From the NCBI GenBank assembly GCA_963764505.1, contig CAVXSP010000001.1:1426001-1490000 (forward strand): a DNA stretch of 64,000 bases. Reading direction: 5' to 3'. Positions 6,814 through 14,600 of the stretch are shown here, in pieces (position 1 is the first letter of the stretch; each line of letters starts with the position of its first letter). The notes under the pieces were generated by a model that was not told the origin of the DNA, did no database searches, and saw nothing but the letters and a program-made list of their open reading frames with translations. The translations under genes and the position numbers were made by a program. Origin of the DNA: CAVXSP01 sp963764505 (lineage in GTDB: Bacteria > Acidobacteriota > Vicinamibacteria > Vicinamibacterales > SCN-69-37).

Positions 6814-8856
6814 ATCGACCGGCTTGCCGGTCCGCAGCCGCGCCCACAGATCGCCCACGTCCTTGAAGCGGGCCGGCGCCGTGCGGATGGTGAACTCCCG
6901 CGGGTCGATGCCGTCCTCGACCTCCTGCCACGAGAGCGGGGTCGACACACCGGCGTAGTCGCTGGCCCTGGCCGAATACGCGCACGCCAGCGTCTTGCCG
7001 AGGATGTTCTGCAGGTAGTCCACGTACACCGTGCCGCGCGGACGACGCTTCACCATGCGCTCGATCGTGGCGGCTTTGGGGTGCCGGTTCGCCACGAGCG
7101 TCGCCACGATCTGGCAGAGGACCTGCCCGGTCTCGTAGGTCGTCTTCGGCGGCAGCGGGATGTAGACATGAAGGCCGCTCGCACCCGACGTCTTCGGCAC
7201 GCCGGGAATTCCCAGCCGGTCCAGCTCCTCCTTCACCCAGCGCGCGACGTCCAGGACCTTCGCGAACGTGACGCCCTCCCCGGGGTCCAGGTCGATCGCC
7301 GCCTGGTCCGCGTGCAGCGGATCGGCCACGCGGGAGAACCACGGATCCTGCGAAATCGCGGCAAGCTGCGTCATGTAGAGCAGCGTCGTCAGCGAGCCGC
7401 CGATCAGCCGGTCGCGCGGACCCTCCTCGTCGATCGGCTCGACCGACTCCGGCAGAATCTCCCGGCGCACGCCGGGCGGCACCTGCTCGGGATGCCGCTG
7501 CTGGTAGAACGCCTGCCGGGTCACGCCGTTCGGAAACCGCTTCATGACGAGCGGCCGATCGTCGACGACGGGGAGGAGCAGGGGTGAGACCTCGACGTAG
7601 TAGCGCAGGAGGTCCCCCTTCGTGATGCCGAGCTTGGGCCAGAACGCCTTCGCGAGGTTCGTCACGCGCACCATCGCGCCGTCGGGCAGGGTGATGTCGC
7701 CGTCTTTCCTGGCCCGCTCGAGCTCGGTCAGCCGATCGAGGAGGTCCGCCCGCCCGCTTGCGTGCGCCGCCCGCCCGGCGCGTGCCCCGCGGGGAAGCCG
7801 TCGGTTCCGCTTCCACGCCGGCGACGAGGGCAGGGCGGGCGTCGGCGGACGCGCCGTATCCTCGCGCCGCACGTCGGTCGCCTTCTTGTCGGCCCGCAAC
7901 CCCAGATACACCGGCTGGCGCAGCAGCCCGTCGCTCGTCCACTCGGTGAAGCGCAGTTCCGCGACGAGGCGCGGCTTGACCCAGTGCGCCGGCTCGGCCG
8001 TCTTGAACGCATCGGCAAACGGACTCTTCTCGACCTCGAGCTCGCGCAACCGCCCGGCGAGCCGATCCAGCTCCGCCTGATCGAACCCCGTGCCCACGCT
8101 GCCCGCCCAGCGCAGCGTGCCGTTCTCGTAGTAGCCGACCAGGAGCGCGCCGAAGTGCTGGCGCGTCTGCCGCGGTTCGGTCCAGCCTCCGACCACGAAC
8201 TCCTGCTGCTTGAGCAGCTTCAGCTTCCGCCAGGCCGGCGTGCGCCGGCCGCTCTGATAGGTCGATTGCGCGTCCTTGACGATGAGCCCTTCCCAGCCTT
8301 CCCGCTTCGCCCGGGCGAGGAGCGGCCGTCCGTCGTCGAGCGCGATCTCGCTCAGGCGGACCACGCGGCCGTGGCGCTTCCCGGGGCGGATACGGTCCTG
8401 GAGCCGCAGCCGCCGCTCCGCCATCGGGCGGTTCCGCAGGTCGTCGTCGCCGTCGCGCAGCAGGTCGAAGAGCACGAGCGCCGCAGGCTGCTGCTGCACG
8501 GCTCGATCGATGTCCGACGGGCTCGTGAGGTGAATGCGTCCCTGGATGTGCTGGAAGCCGAGCGGCGTCGCCGCCTGATCGATCGCGACGATTTCGCCGT
8601 CGAGCAGCACCGGTGCCCGCAGGTTGCGCGTGAGCGCGGCCAGAGCGGCGGTGATTTCGGGGAACTGCCGCGTCTTGTCGTTGCCGTTCCGGGAGTAGAT
8701 CGAGACCTGCGGGGCGGGCTTGCCTGGCCGGACGTCCACGATCGCGCGGATGCCGTCGTATTTGGGCTCGTAGACGAGCCCCTTCTGCGCGGGCGGCGGA
8801 TCGGCGAGCGACGCCAGCATCGGGCGGACGCCGGCCGGGTCTTCGCGCCAGGCCAC
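6784..8856 (-). CDS. ligD: Multifunctional DNA ligase D (ligase + polymerase domains)
   Basis: A 690-residue non-homologous end-joining enzyme. The N-terminal ATP-dependent ligase has the adenylated lysine in EPKYDG (Lys32), then SIYSRNGND, LDGEIV and EGLIVKD. From about residue 385 comes the archaeo-eukaryotic primase-type polymerase, with LGITKGDLLRYY and the metal motif DLDP at 522-525. The 3'-phosphoesterase domain of mycobacterial LigD is absent, and the order is ligase then polymerase. It acts with Ku, encoded divergently at 9474. GTG 8856 is the likely start. The preceding DUF411 stop is in the same frame five codons upstream, so the two genes are probably cotranscribed. Confidence 0.9.
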   Translation of the reverse strand: MAWREDPAGVRPMLASLADPPPAQKGLVYEPKYDGIRAIVDVRPGKPAPQVSIYSRNGNDKTRQFPEITAALAALTRNLRAPVLLDGEIVAIDQAATPLGFQHIQGRIHLTSPSDIDRAVQQQPAALVLFDLLRDGDDDLRNRPMAERRLRLQDRIRPGKRHGRVVRLSEIALDDGRPLLARAKREGWEGLIVKDAQSTYQSGRRTPAWRKLKLLKQQEFVVGGWTEPRQTRQHFGALLVGYYENGTLRWAGSVGTGFDQAELDRLAGRLRELEVEKSPFADAFKTAEPAHWVKPRLVAELRFTEWTSDGLLRQPVYLGLRADKKATDVRREDTARPPTPALPSSPAWKRNRRLPRGARAGRAAHASGRADLLDRLTELERARKDGDITLPDGAMVRVTNLAKAFWPKLGITKGDLLRYYVEVSPLLLPVVDDRPLVMKRFPNGVTRQAFYQQRHPEQVPPGVRREILPESVEPIDEEGPRDRLIGGSLTTLLYMTQLAAISQDPWFSRVADPLHADQAAIDLDPGEGVTFAKVLDVARWVKEELDRLGIPGVPKTSGASGLHVYIPLPPKTTYETGQVLCQIVATLVANRHPKAATIERMVKRRPRGTVYVDYLQNILGKTLACAYSARASDYAGVSTPLSWQEVEDGIDPREFTIRTAPARFKDVGDLWARLRTGKPVDLARVLRQTK

Positions 8857-8871
8857 GAGCGTGTCCAGGCC

Positions 8872-9354
8872 TCAGGCCCGGTCGTGCCTGGCGAAGGTGG
8901 TGGTGCGGCCCTCGATGTCGAACGCCAGGACGGTGAACGACCGAAAGGGCTGCCCATCCATGCCGGGCGCGCTCGCGGGCATTCCGGGGATGGTCAGCCC
9001 CAGCGTACCCTTCGGCTTCTGCGCGAGCAGCTTCTGCACGTCAGTCGCCGGCACGTGCCCCTCGATCACGTAGCCGCCCACGAGCGCCGTGTGGCAGCTC
9101 CACAGCGGCTCGGCGACGTGCTGGACACGCTTCACGGCGTTGATGTCCGCCGTGTCCGTGACCGTCGCCGCGAACCCGTTGGCGGTCATGTGATCCACCC
9201 ACTTCTGACAGCATTCGCAGCGCGGGTCCTTGTAGACGACGAGCGGGATCCCGGCCTGCGCGGCGGGTCGTGTGCGCCAGGCGAAGGCTGCGGCGGCCAC
9301 GGCGCCGAGCCGGGTCAGGAGCCGCCGACGGGACAGGGCCGAGGTCTGGAGCAT
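8872..9354 (-). CDS. DUF411 metal-binding protein with Tat-like signal
   Basis: A 160-residue protein starting with SRRRLLTRLGAVAAAAFAW, a twin-arginine-like export signal. The mature part has the DUF411 signature: VVYKDPRCECCQKWVDHM with a CxCC cluster, then EPLWSCHTALVGGYVIEGHVP. The family is predicted to bind copper or similar metals outside the cytoplasm. It is the upstream gene of ligD (15 nt between stop and start), with no obvious functional link. ATG 9354 is selected because the signal peptide begins there. Confidence 0.85.
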   Translation of the reverse strand: MLQTSALSRRRLLTRLGAVAAAAFAWRTRPAAQAGIPLVVYKDPRCECCQKWVDHMTANGFAATVTDTADINAVKRVQHVAEPLWSCHTALVGGYVIEGHVPATDVQKLLAQKPKGTLGLTIPGMPASAPGMDGQPFRSFTVLAFDIEGRTTTFARHDRA

Positions 9355-9419
9355 CGGCGCATTGTACCAGGGAGGGGACAGCCGGCAACAGGGTGAGAGC
9401 ACGTGCAGTTTCGTGCAGA

Positions 9420-9473
9420 TTGCAGCGGGCCGCCGGGCGGGCCGATAATCCCCTGTCACAGGAGATCACAAAA
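9420..9473 (+). promoter_or_regulatory. Promoter and RBS of ku
   Basis: TTGCAG (9420-9425) and GATAAT (9444-9449) are 18 nt apart, a good sigma-70-like promoter. AGGAG stands 9 nt before the ATG at 9474. The region is shared with the divergent DUF411-ligD pair. Confidence 0.6.
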
Positions 9474-10356
9474 ATGGCCGCGCGCGCGACATGGAAGGGC
9501 TACCTCAAGATCAGTCTCGTGAACATTCCAATCCGCGTCTTCCCGGCGACCGACGCGGCGGCGACGATCAGCTTCCATCAGCTCCACCGGGAGTGCCGCA
9601 CGCGCATCCAGCAGAAGAAGTGGTGCCCGACGTGTCAGGTCGAGGTGACGAACGCCGATCTGGTGAAGGGATTCGAGTTCGAGAAGGGGCGCTACGCCGT
9701 GCTGGAGGAGGAGGACATCGCCAAGGTCCGTCCGGACTCGACCCGCGTCATCAACATCGTGCAGTTCGCCGATGCCAGCCTCATCGATCCCGTCTACGTG
9801 GAGCGGCCGTACTATCTCGCGCCCGACGGCAACGTCGCGGCCGAAGCCTTCGCGGTGATGCGGGAAGGCATGGCCGGCAAGGCGGCCGTCGGCAAGCTGG
9901 CGCTCTACGGGCGCGAGTACCCTGGTCGCGATCCAGCCGCGCGAGAACGGGCTCGTCATGTACACGCTGCGGCACGCCGAGGAGGTGCGTTCGATGGGGG
10001 CGATCGACGAGCTGAAGCTGGTGCCGGCGCGGATCAAGCCCGACGAAGTGAAGCTGGCCAGGCAGGTGATCGCGAATTTCGAAACCGAAGGCGATCTGAC
10101 GCGATACAAAGACGACTATCAGGAGGCTCTGCGGAAGGTCATCGACGCCAAGATCGCGGGCGAAGAGGTCACGGTGCCGGAGGAGGAGGCTCCGCCGAAG
10201 GTCGTCAATCTCATGGAGGCGCTCCGCCAGAGCCTCGAACGGGTCTCGACGACCAAGAAAAAGACCGCCAGAATCGAGGGCGGCCGGTCGAAAACCGCGG
10301 AAATCGGCCGAAATCGTGGCGTCGAGGCCCCTCAGAAGAAGCGCGCCAGAGGGTGA
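9474..10356 (+). pseudogene. ku: Ku end-binding protein, frameshifted by one extra C
   Basis: The product begins MAARATWKGYLKISLVNIPI and follows bacterial Ku through KLALYGREY. At TAC-C-CTG (about 9930-9933) one extra C moves the remainder into another frame, which continues the expected Ku sequence: LVAIQPRENGLVMYTLRHAE, then KPDEVKLARQVI and a basic tail. Restoring one base gives a normal Ku of about 293 residues. Ku binds DNA ends and recruits LigD, encoded divergently. If the shift is real, the strain lacks functional NHEJ at this locus; an assembly error in a CCC run is equally possible. Confidence 0.85.
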
Positions 10357-10397
10357 CAACCACCCCCTCGCCGTACTAGCATCGAAGCGGTACCCTC

Positions 10398-10895
10398 ATG
10401 GCCGCCAAAGCCGAGCCTCTCCAGGCCCAACCCTCGCGTCCTTCCGGCGCCCCGGATATCCCCCAGGTGTATGTCCCCGTCAGCGGGGAGGTCACGGGCG
10501 GCACCTACACGCCGCGCGTCTATGGCGCGGCGAGCGTCCAGTTCGCGGACCGGCGCCGCGGCCTGGAGGAGAACCGGCGGGTGGCATTCCTGGCCCCGAT
10601 CGCGTCCACGGGCCGAACCCTGGACTGGGACGCGGCCAGGGCGACCGACGTGATGCCGGACCAGCTCCTGAGCCACGCTCCCGTCGACGCCCCGTACTTC
10701 CCGCTATCGACGGCCGCCACGCAGGTCGTGACGTTCACGCGCTGGGCTCGCGTCTTCGATCGCTGGATCGCCCGCACGCAGCGCGTCGAGCTCCTCTCCA
10801 AGCAGGACCCCTCGGAGTCGGTGACGCTCGGGCCCAAGCGAGGCGGCGTCTCGGTCGAGCTCGTCGCGATCGCGTGGGAGCTCACGCCGTCCTGA
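10398..10895 (+). CDS. Hypothetical protein (165 aa)
   Basis: Not recognised. The first 30 residues are proline/alanine-rich (disordered), followed by a compact region with VYVPVSGEVTGGTYTPRVYG and a C-terminal VTLGPKRGGVSVELVAIAWEL. No signal peptide or membrane segment. Codon use resembles the neighbours, and third-position GC is high, which supports coding. It follows ku by 41 nt on the same strand. Confidence 0.55.
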   Translation: MAAKAEPLQAQPSRPSGAPDIPQVYVPVSGEVTGGTYTPRVYGAASVQFADRRRGLEENRRVAFLAPIASTGRTLDWDAARATDVMPDQLLSHAPVDAPYFPLSTAATQVVTFTRWARVFDRWIARTQRVELLSKQDPSESVTLGPKRGGVSVELVAIAWELTPS

Positions 10896-10922
10896 GCCGC
10901 CGGCGTCCGGCGGGCCGCGCAC

Positions 10923-12101
10923 TCACTCTGGAATCTGCGCCGGCACGATCGCGATCGGGATCTCGTCGTCGCTCGGGAGCCGTGACGCGGGTGGCGGCTG
11001 CCCGACGTCGAGCCGCGGCTCCGCCGGCGCGGGCGGCAGGGTCAGCTTTTGCGATCCGATCGTCCACACCCAGTAGCCGCCCGCAACCAGGCCTCCCATC
11101 AGGAGTCCCAGCGCGAGGATCCAGGCGACGTGGCCGCGGGAGCGGCTCGGCGCCTGGCCGAAGGTGAGCGGCCGTTCCATCGCCGGCGCCGCGGCGGGGG
11201 GCGCGGCCTCCGCATGCGCGCTGGGCGGCCCCGGCGGCATCGTCATCTCGAAGGCGCCGGCAATCGCGCGGGCGGCACGTCGCACCATCGCCGTGTCGAT
11301 CGTCGAGCGGCCGGCCAGGCGGCCCTCCTCGAGCGCGCGGTCGCAGATCAGGTTCACCCGCCGCGGAAGTCCGCGCGACAGGTCCGCGATGAGCGTCACG
11401 GCGTCCGGGTCGAACGTCACCGCCTGGCGTCCGCCGGCGACCGTCAGACGGTGCGTGATGTAGCGGTCGACCTCGGCGCTCGTCAGCGGTGTCAGCGACG
11501 TGCGCCGCGTGATCCGCTCGTTCAGCGCCCGCATCGGCTCGGCGCGCACCGTCTCGGCCAGGGCGGGCTGGCCGACCAGCACGATCTGGAGCAGCCGGCG
11601 GCCGTCGACCTCGAATCCGCCCAGGATCCGGATCTGGTCCAGCACGACGGGGGCGAGGCTCTGGGCCTCGTCGATGATGAGGACCGCGTACGAATCGAGC
11701 GGCAGCAGCGATCGCAGGAACGTCTCGAGCGCTTCGAGCAGCTGGGTCATATCCGCGCGCGCGAGGGCGCCGCGCCGGATCTCGTCTCGCGAGACGAGGC
11801 CGAACTCGCGCAGGATGACGCGCAAAACCTCCGCGTCGGACATGTAGGGATTGACGATCAGGGCCGAGAACGTCCGGTGTCCCAGCGAGTCGAGCAGGGC
11901 CCGGCACAGCGTCGTCTTGCCTGTGCCCGCCTCGCCCGTCAGGAGCAGGATCCCCTCGCGCCGCCGGAGTCCGGCCAGCAGGTCCTCGTGCACGCGGTGG
12001 TGCGACTCGCTGAGAAAGAAGAACCGGGGATCCGTCGAGAGCGCAAAGGGCGGCTCGCGGAACCCGTAGAACGCCTCGTAGAGCGGCTCATCGTGAGCCA
12101 T
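10923..12101 (-). CDS. ExeA/GspA-like AAA ATPase with C-terminal membrane anchor
   Basis: A 392-residue ATPase starting with YEAFYGFREPPFALSTDPRF, the classic opening of ExeA-type proteins. Walker A is GEAGTGKTT, Walker B is VLIIDEAQ, and arginine-rich ITRRTSLTPLT follows. After a low-complexity linker, one transmembrane helix (VAWILALGLLMGGLVAGGYW, about residues 320-340) leads to a short proline-rich periplasmic tail. ExeA relatives help assemble type II secretion or pilus machinery at the cell wall. A TATAAT -10 box lies on the minus strand at 12129-12134. ATG 12101 or 12107 both fit. Confidence 0.85.
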   Translation of the reverse strand: MAHDEPLYEAFYGFREPPFALSTDPRFFFLSESHHRVHEDLLAGLRRREGILLLTGEAGTGKTTLCRALLDSLGHRTFSALIVNPYMSDAEVLRVILREFGLVSRDEIRRGALARADMTQLLEALETFLRSLLPLDSYAVLIIDEAQSLAPVVLDQIRILGGFEVDGRRLLQIVLVGQPALAETVRAEPMRALNERITRRTSLTPLTSAEVDRYITHRLTVAGGRQAVTFDPDAVTLIADLSRGLPRRVNLICDRALEEGRLAGRSTIDTAMVRRAARAIAGAFEMTMPPGPPSAHAEAAPPAAAPAMERPLTFGQAPSRSRGHVAWILALGLLMGGLVAGGYWVWTIGSQKLTLPPAPAEPRLDVGQPPPASRLPSDDEIPIAIVPAQIPE

Positions 12102-12178
12102 CGGCATCGACGGCGGCTGCACGAGGGGATTATAGACAGGGCAGGTCCCTGATACACTCCTCCCCCCGGAGGCACAGC

Positions 12179-13450
12179 ATGACGAGGACGACGGTCGCAG
12201 CGGGTGTGGCGGGTGCGCTCGCATTGGCGGGCGCGGCGGCGGGGCAGGGGCAGGCGCCCACCTACGATCTCCTGCTCAAGGGCGGCCACCTGATCGACGG
12301 CCGCAACGGCATCAGCGCCATTCGCGACGTCGGGATCAAGGACGGCCTCGTCGCCGCCGTTGCGCCGAACATCGATCCGGGGCAGGCGGCCCGCACCGTG
12401 AACGCCTCGGGCCTGTACGTCACGCCGGGCTTGGTCGACATCCACGTGCACGTCTACCCGGGCGAGCGGATCGGGACCTATGCCGGTGGCGACCTCGGCC
12501 TGCCGCCGGACGGATTCACGCTGCGCAGCTGCGTGACGACCGTCGCCGACGCCGGCAGCTCCGGGTGGAGGACGTTCGAGGATTTCAAACGGCGCATCAT
12601 CGACCGGTCGAAGACCCGCGTGACGGCGTTCCTCAACATCGTCGGCGTGGGCATGCGCGAGGGGCAGCTCGAGCAGAATCTGGCGGACATGGAAGTGCAG
12701 CCGACAGCCGAGATGGCCCTCAAGCACAAGGGCGTCATCGTCGGCATCAAGAGCGCGCACTTCAACGGGCCGGAATGGACGCCGTACGAGAAGGCGGAGG
12801 AGGTCGGGCGCCTCGCCAGCATTCCCGTGATGGTCGACTTCGGCGGCAACGTGCGCGCCGGCCGCACGATTGCCGAGCTCTTCACGAAGTACTTCCGGCC
12901 GGGCGACATCTACACGCACATGTACGGCGGCGTCCGCGGCGAGCAGGACCAGACGACGAAGGGGCCGAGCCAGGCGATGGTCGACGGACGCAAGAAGGGC
13001 GTAATCCTCGACGTGGGGCACGGCGGCGGCAGCTTCCGCTGGTCCGCGGCCATTCCCATGATGAAGGCCGGATTCATCCCGGACTCGATCTCGACGGACC
13101 TGCACGCCTCGAGCATGAACGCCGGCATGAAGAACATGCTCGACGTGATGAGCAAGTTCCTCCTGATGGGGATGTCGCTCGAGGAAGTGGTGCTGCGGTC
13201 GACCTGGCATCCCGCCAAGGAGATCCAGCTCGAGCAGATCGGGCATCTGTCGGTCGGGGCGCCGGCCGACGTCGCGGTGATGCGCCTGGACACCGGAAAG
13301 TTCGGCTTTCTCGATCAGCTCGGCTTGAGGGTGGACGGCACGCAGCGGCTGGGCTGCGAGCTCACGCTGCGGGACGGGAAGGTCGTTTTCGATCAGAACG
13401 GGCTGGCGAGCGATCCGTTTCGGGCCGCCGCTCCCGGCGTCGAGCCCTAG
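12179..13450 (+). CDS. Amidohydrolase/deacetylase-family metallohydrolase
   Basis: A 423-residue exported protein (signal peptide to about residue 27). The amidohydrolase fold is shown by YDLLLKGGHLIDGRNG, the metal motif DIHVHVYPG, IVGIKSAHFNG (lysine position), DVGHGGGSF and STDLHASS, and the late strand LSVGAPADVAVM. The closest known group is the amidohydrolase/deacetylase metallohydrolases related to dihydroorotase; substrate is unknown. CCGGAGG precedes ATG by 7 nt. It is divergent from the ExeA-like gene with about 80 bp of shared promoter region. Confidence 0.85.
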   Translation: MTRTTVAAGVAGALALAGAAAGQGQAPTYDLLLKGGHLIDGRNGISAIRDVGIKDGLVAAVAPNIDPGQAARTVNASGLYVTPGLVDIHVHVYPGERIGTYAGGDLGLPPDGFTLRSCVTTVADAGSSGWRTFEDFKRRIIDRSKTRVTAFLNIVGVGMREGQLEQNLADMEVQPTAEMALKHKGVIVGIKSAHFNGPEWTPYEKAEEVGRLASIPVMVDFGGNVRAGRTIAELFTKYFRPGDIYTHMYGGVRGEQDQTTKGPSQAMVDGRKKGVILDVGHGGGSFRWSAAIPMMKAGFIPDSISTDLHASSMNAGMKNMLDVMSKFLLMGMSLEEVVLRSTWHPAKEIQLEQIGHLSVGAPADVAVMRLDTGKFGFLDQLGLRVDGTQRLGCELTLRDGKVVFDQNGLASDPFRAAAPGVEP

Positions 13451-13456
13451 CGGCGG

Positions 13457-13843
13457 TCAGTCGAGCCGGCGGCCGGCCGGCGGCTCGGCCAGCGCGTCGA
13501 GGAGCTGCGCGATCGCGGCTTCGGTGCGCTCGGCCGATCCGCGCATGAATTCCCAGCCCGAGACGAAGGCGTGCTCGTTCGGCAGGGCCTGACAGTGCAC
13601 CGCCTTGGCGACGAGCGTCACCGATTCGCCGCTCCGGCTGGTGAACGTGAACCAGTGGGTCATGCCTTTCCAGAACGGGCGCGGGGCCACGATGTTGAAC
13701 CCGTCGTAGCCGAGATCGCGCAACTTGAGCTCCAGCTTCACGTCGGGCATCTCGATCCTCACCTGACCGTCGGCCGGGAGATGCACCGCACGACGGGTCG
13801 AGGCAGTCAGCGTCGCATCGGTGTAGGCGGCGGCGGTCCTCAT
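13457..13843 (-). CDS. PilZ-domain-like protein
   Basis: A 128-residue protein with an arginine pair near the start (STRRAVHLPADGQVRIEM), then LRDLGYDGFNIVAPRPFWKG and VTLVAKAVHCQ. This is the strand order of PilZ domains, which bind cyclic di-GMP through RxxxR and D/NxSxxG; here the second motif is DLGYDG. The loss of the exact consensus makes binding uncertain. It is convergent with the amidohydrolase, with stops 6 nt apart. Confidence 0.55.
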   Translation of the reverse strand: MRTAAAYTDATLTASTRRAVHLPADGQVRIEMPDVKLELKLRDLGYDGFNIVAPRPFWKGMTHWFTFTSRSGESVTLVAKAVHCQALPNEHAFVSGWEFMRGSAERTEAAIAQLLDALAEPPAGRRLD

Positions 13844-13926
13844 GGTCCTTATTCGTTCGCAAAGCGTGTACCACGATCCGGCGGCCGTGGTTTGTCGACA
13901 GACGCGCAGTTTTGAATGTCAGACGA

Positions 13927-13960
13927 TGTGATCGGCCAGATTCGGGCGAGCGCGATCACA
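13927..13960. promoter_or_regulatory. 8-bp inverted repeat TGTGATCG-18-CGATCACA
   Basis: A perfect 8-bp inverted repeat with an 18-bp spacer lies about 80 bp before the SLOG-like gene and 80 bp from the divergent PilZ-like gene. It could be an operator for either; the spacing is wider than for a typical CRP site. Confidence 0.35.
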
Positions 13961-14029
13961 GTTTCGTCATCGTAACGCGCGAAACTGGAAGTGAACCGGG
14001 AGCCTGGGGGGCGGGGCGTTCCGAGCGTC

Positions 14030-14044
14030 TATACTCTCCTGATG
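14030..14044 (+). promoter_or_regulatory. -10 box TATACT for a leaderless start at 14042
   Basis: TATACT ends 6 nt before the ATG, and there is no Shine-Dalgarno between them. No -35 is recognisable. Confidence 0.5.
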
Positions 14045-14599
14045 AAGGCCGACGACTGCATTCTCTTCAGCGGCGGCGCCCCGGGCGCGGAGGCCGCCTT
14101 CGGCGAGGCCGCCGAGCGGCACGGCGTCGAAGAAGTGAACTTCACGTTCGACCAGCACCGGATGGCGCGCACCCGCGGCGTGCGGATGCTGAACCACGAG
14201 GAGCTGCAGACCGGCGACGTCAGCCTCGAGTACGTCTCGCGCCTGATGAAGCGTCGCTACACGGACGCGCAGACGATCCGAAAAATCCTGCAGACGCTCT
14301 GGTACCAGGTGAACTGCGGGCAGGAGATCTACGTGATCGGGACGGTGCTGCCGGACGGCACCGTGCGCGGCGGCACCGGCTGGGGGGCGGAGTTCGCCAA
14401 GCTGTGCAACAAGCCGCTGCACGTCTTCGACCAGGAGAAGAACTGCTGGGACCGCTGGACGGGCACGGAGTGGGCGGTCTGCGACCCTTCGACCCAGCCG
14501 GTGATCAAGAGCCCGCACTTCACCGGCACCGGCACGCGCCACCTGCAGGAGAGCGGCCGGCGCGCCATCGACGAGCTGTTCGCGCGATCGTTTGCGTGA
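14042..14599 (+). CDS. SLOG-like Rossmann-fold nucleotide-binding protein
   Basis: A 185-residue cytoplasmic protein with an N-terminal strand-turn ILFSGGAPGAEAAFGEAA and a second glycine-rich segment RGGTGWGAEFAKLCNKPLHVF, the pattern of SLOG/lysine-decarboxylase-like (YpsA, DprA-related) domains that bind nucleotides. SLOG proteins act as nucleotide sensors or nucleotide-processing enzymes. The stop is 1 nt from the likely GTG start of murJ, so the two are probably co-translated. Family assignment rests on motif recognition only. Confidence 0.55.
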   Translation: MKADDCILFSGGAPGAEAAFGEAAERHGVEEVNFTFDQHRMARTRGVRMLNHEELQTGDVSLEYVSRLMKRRYTDAQTIRKILQTLWYQVNCGQEIYVIGTVLPDGTVRGGTGWGAEFAKLCNKPLHVFDQEKNCWDRWTGTEWAVCDPSTQPVIKSPHFTGTGTRHLQESGRRAIDELFARSFA

Positions 14600-14600
14600 C

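Noticed and set aside
7081..9396. Long frames antisense to ligD
   Set aside because: Composition effects of high GC; LigD motifs are on the minus strand.
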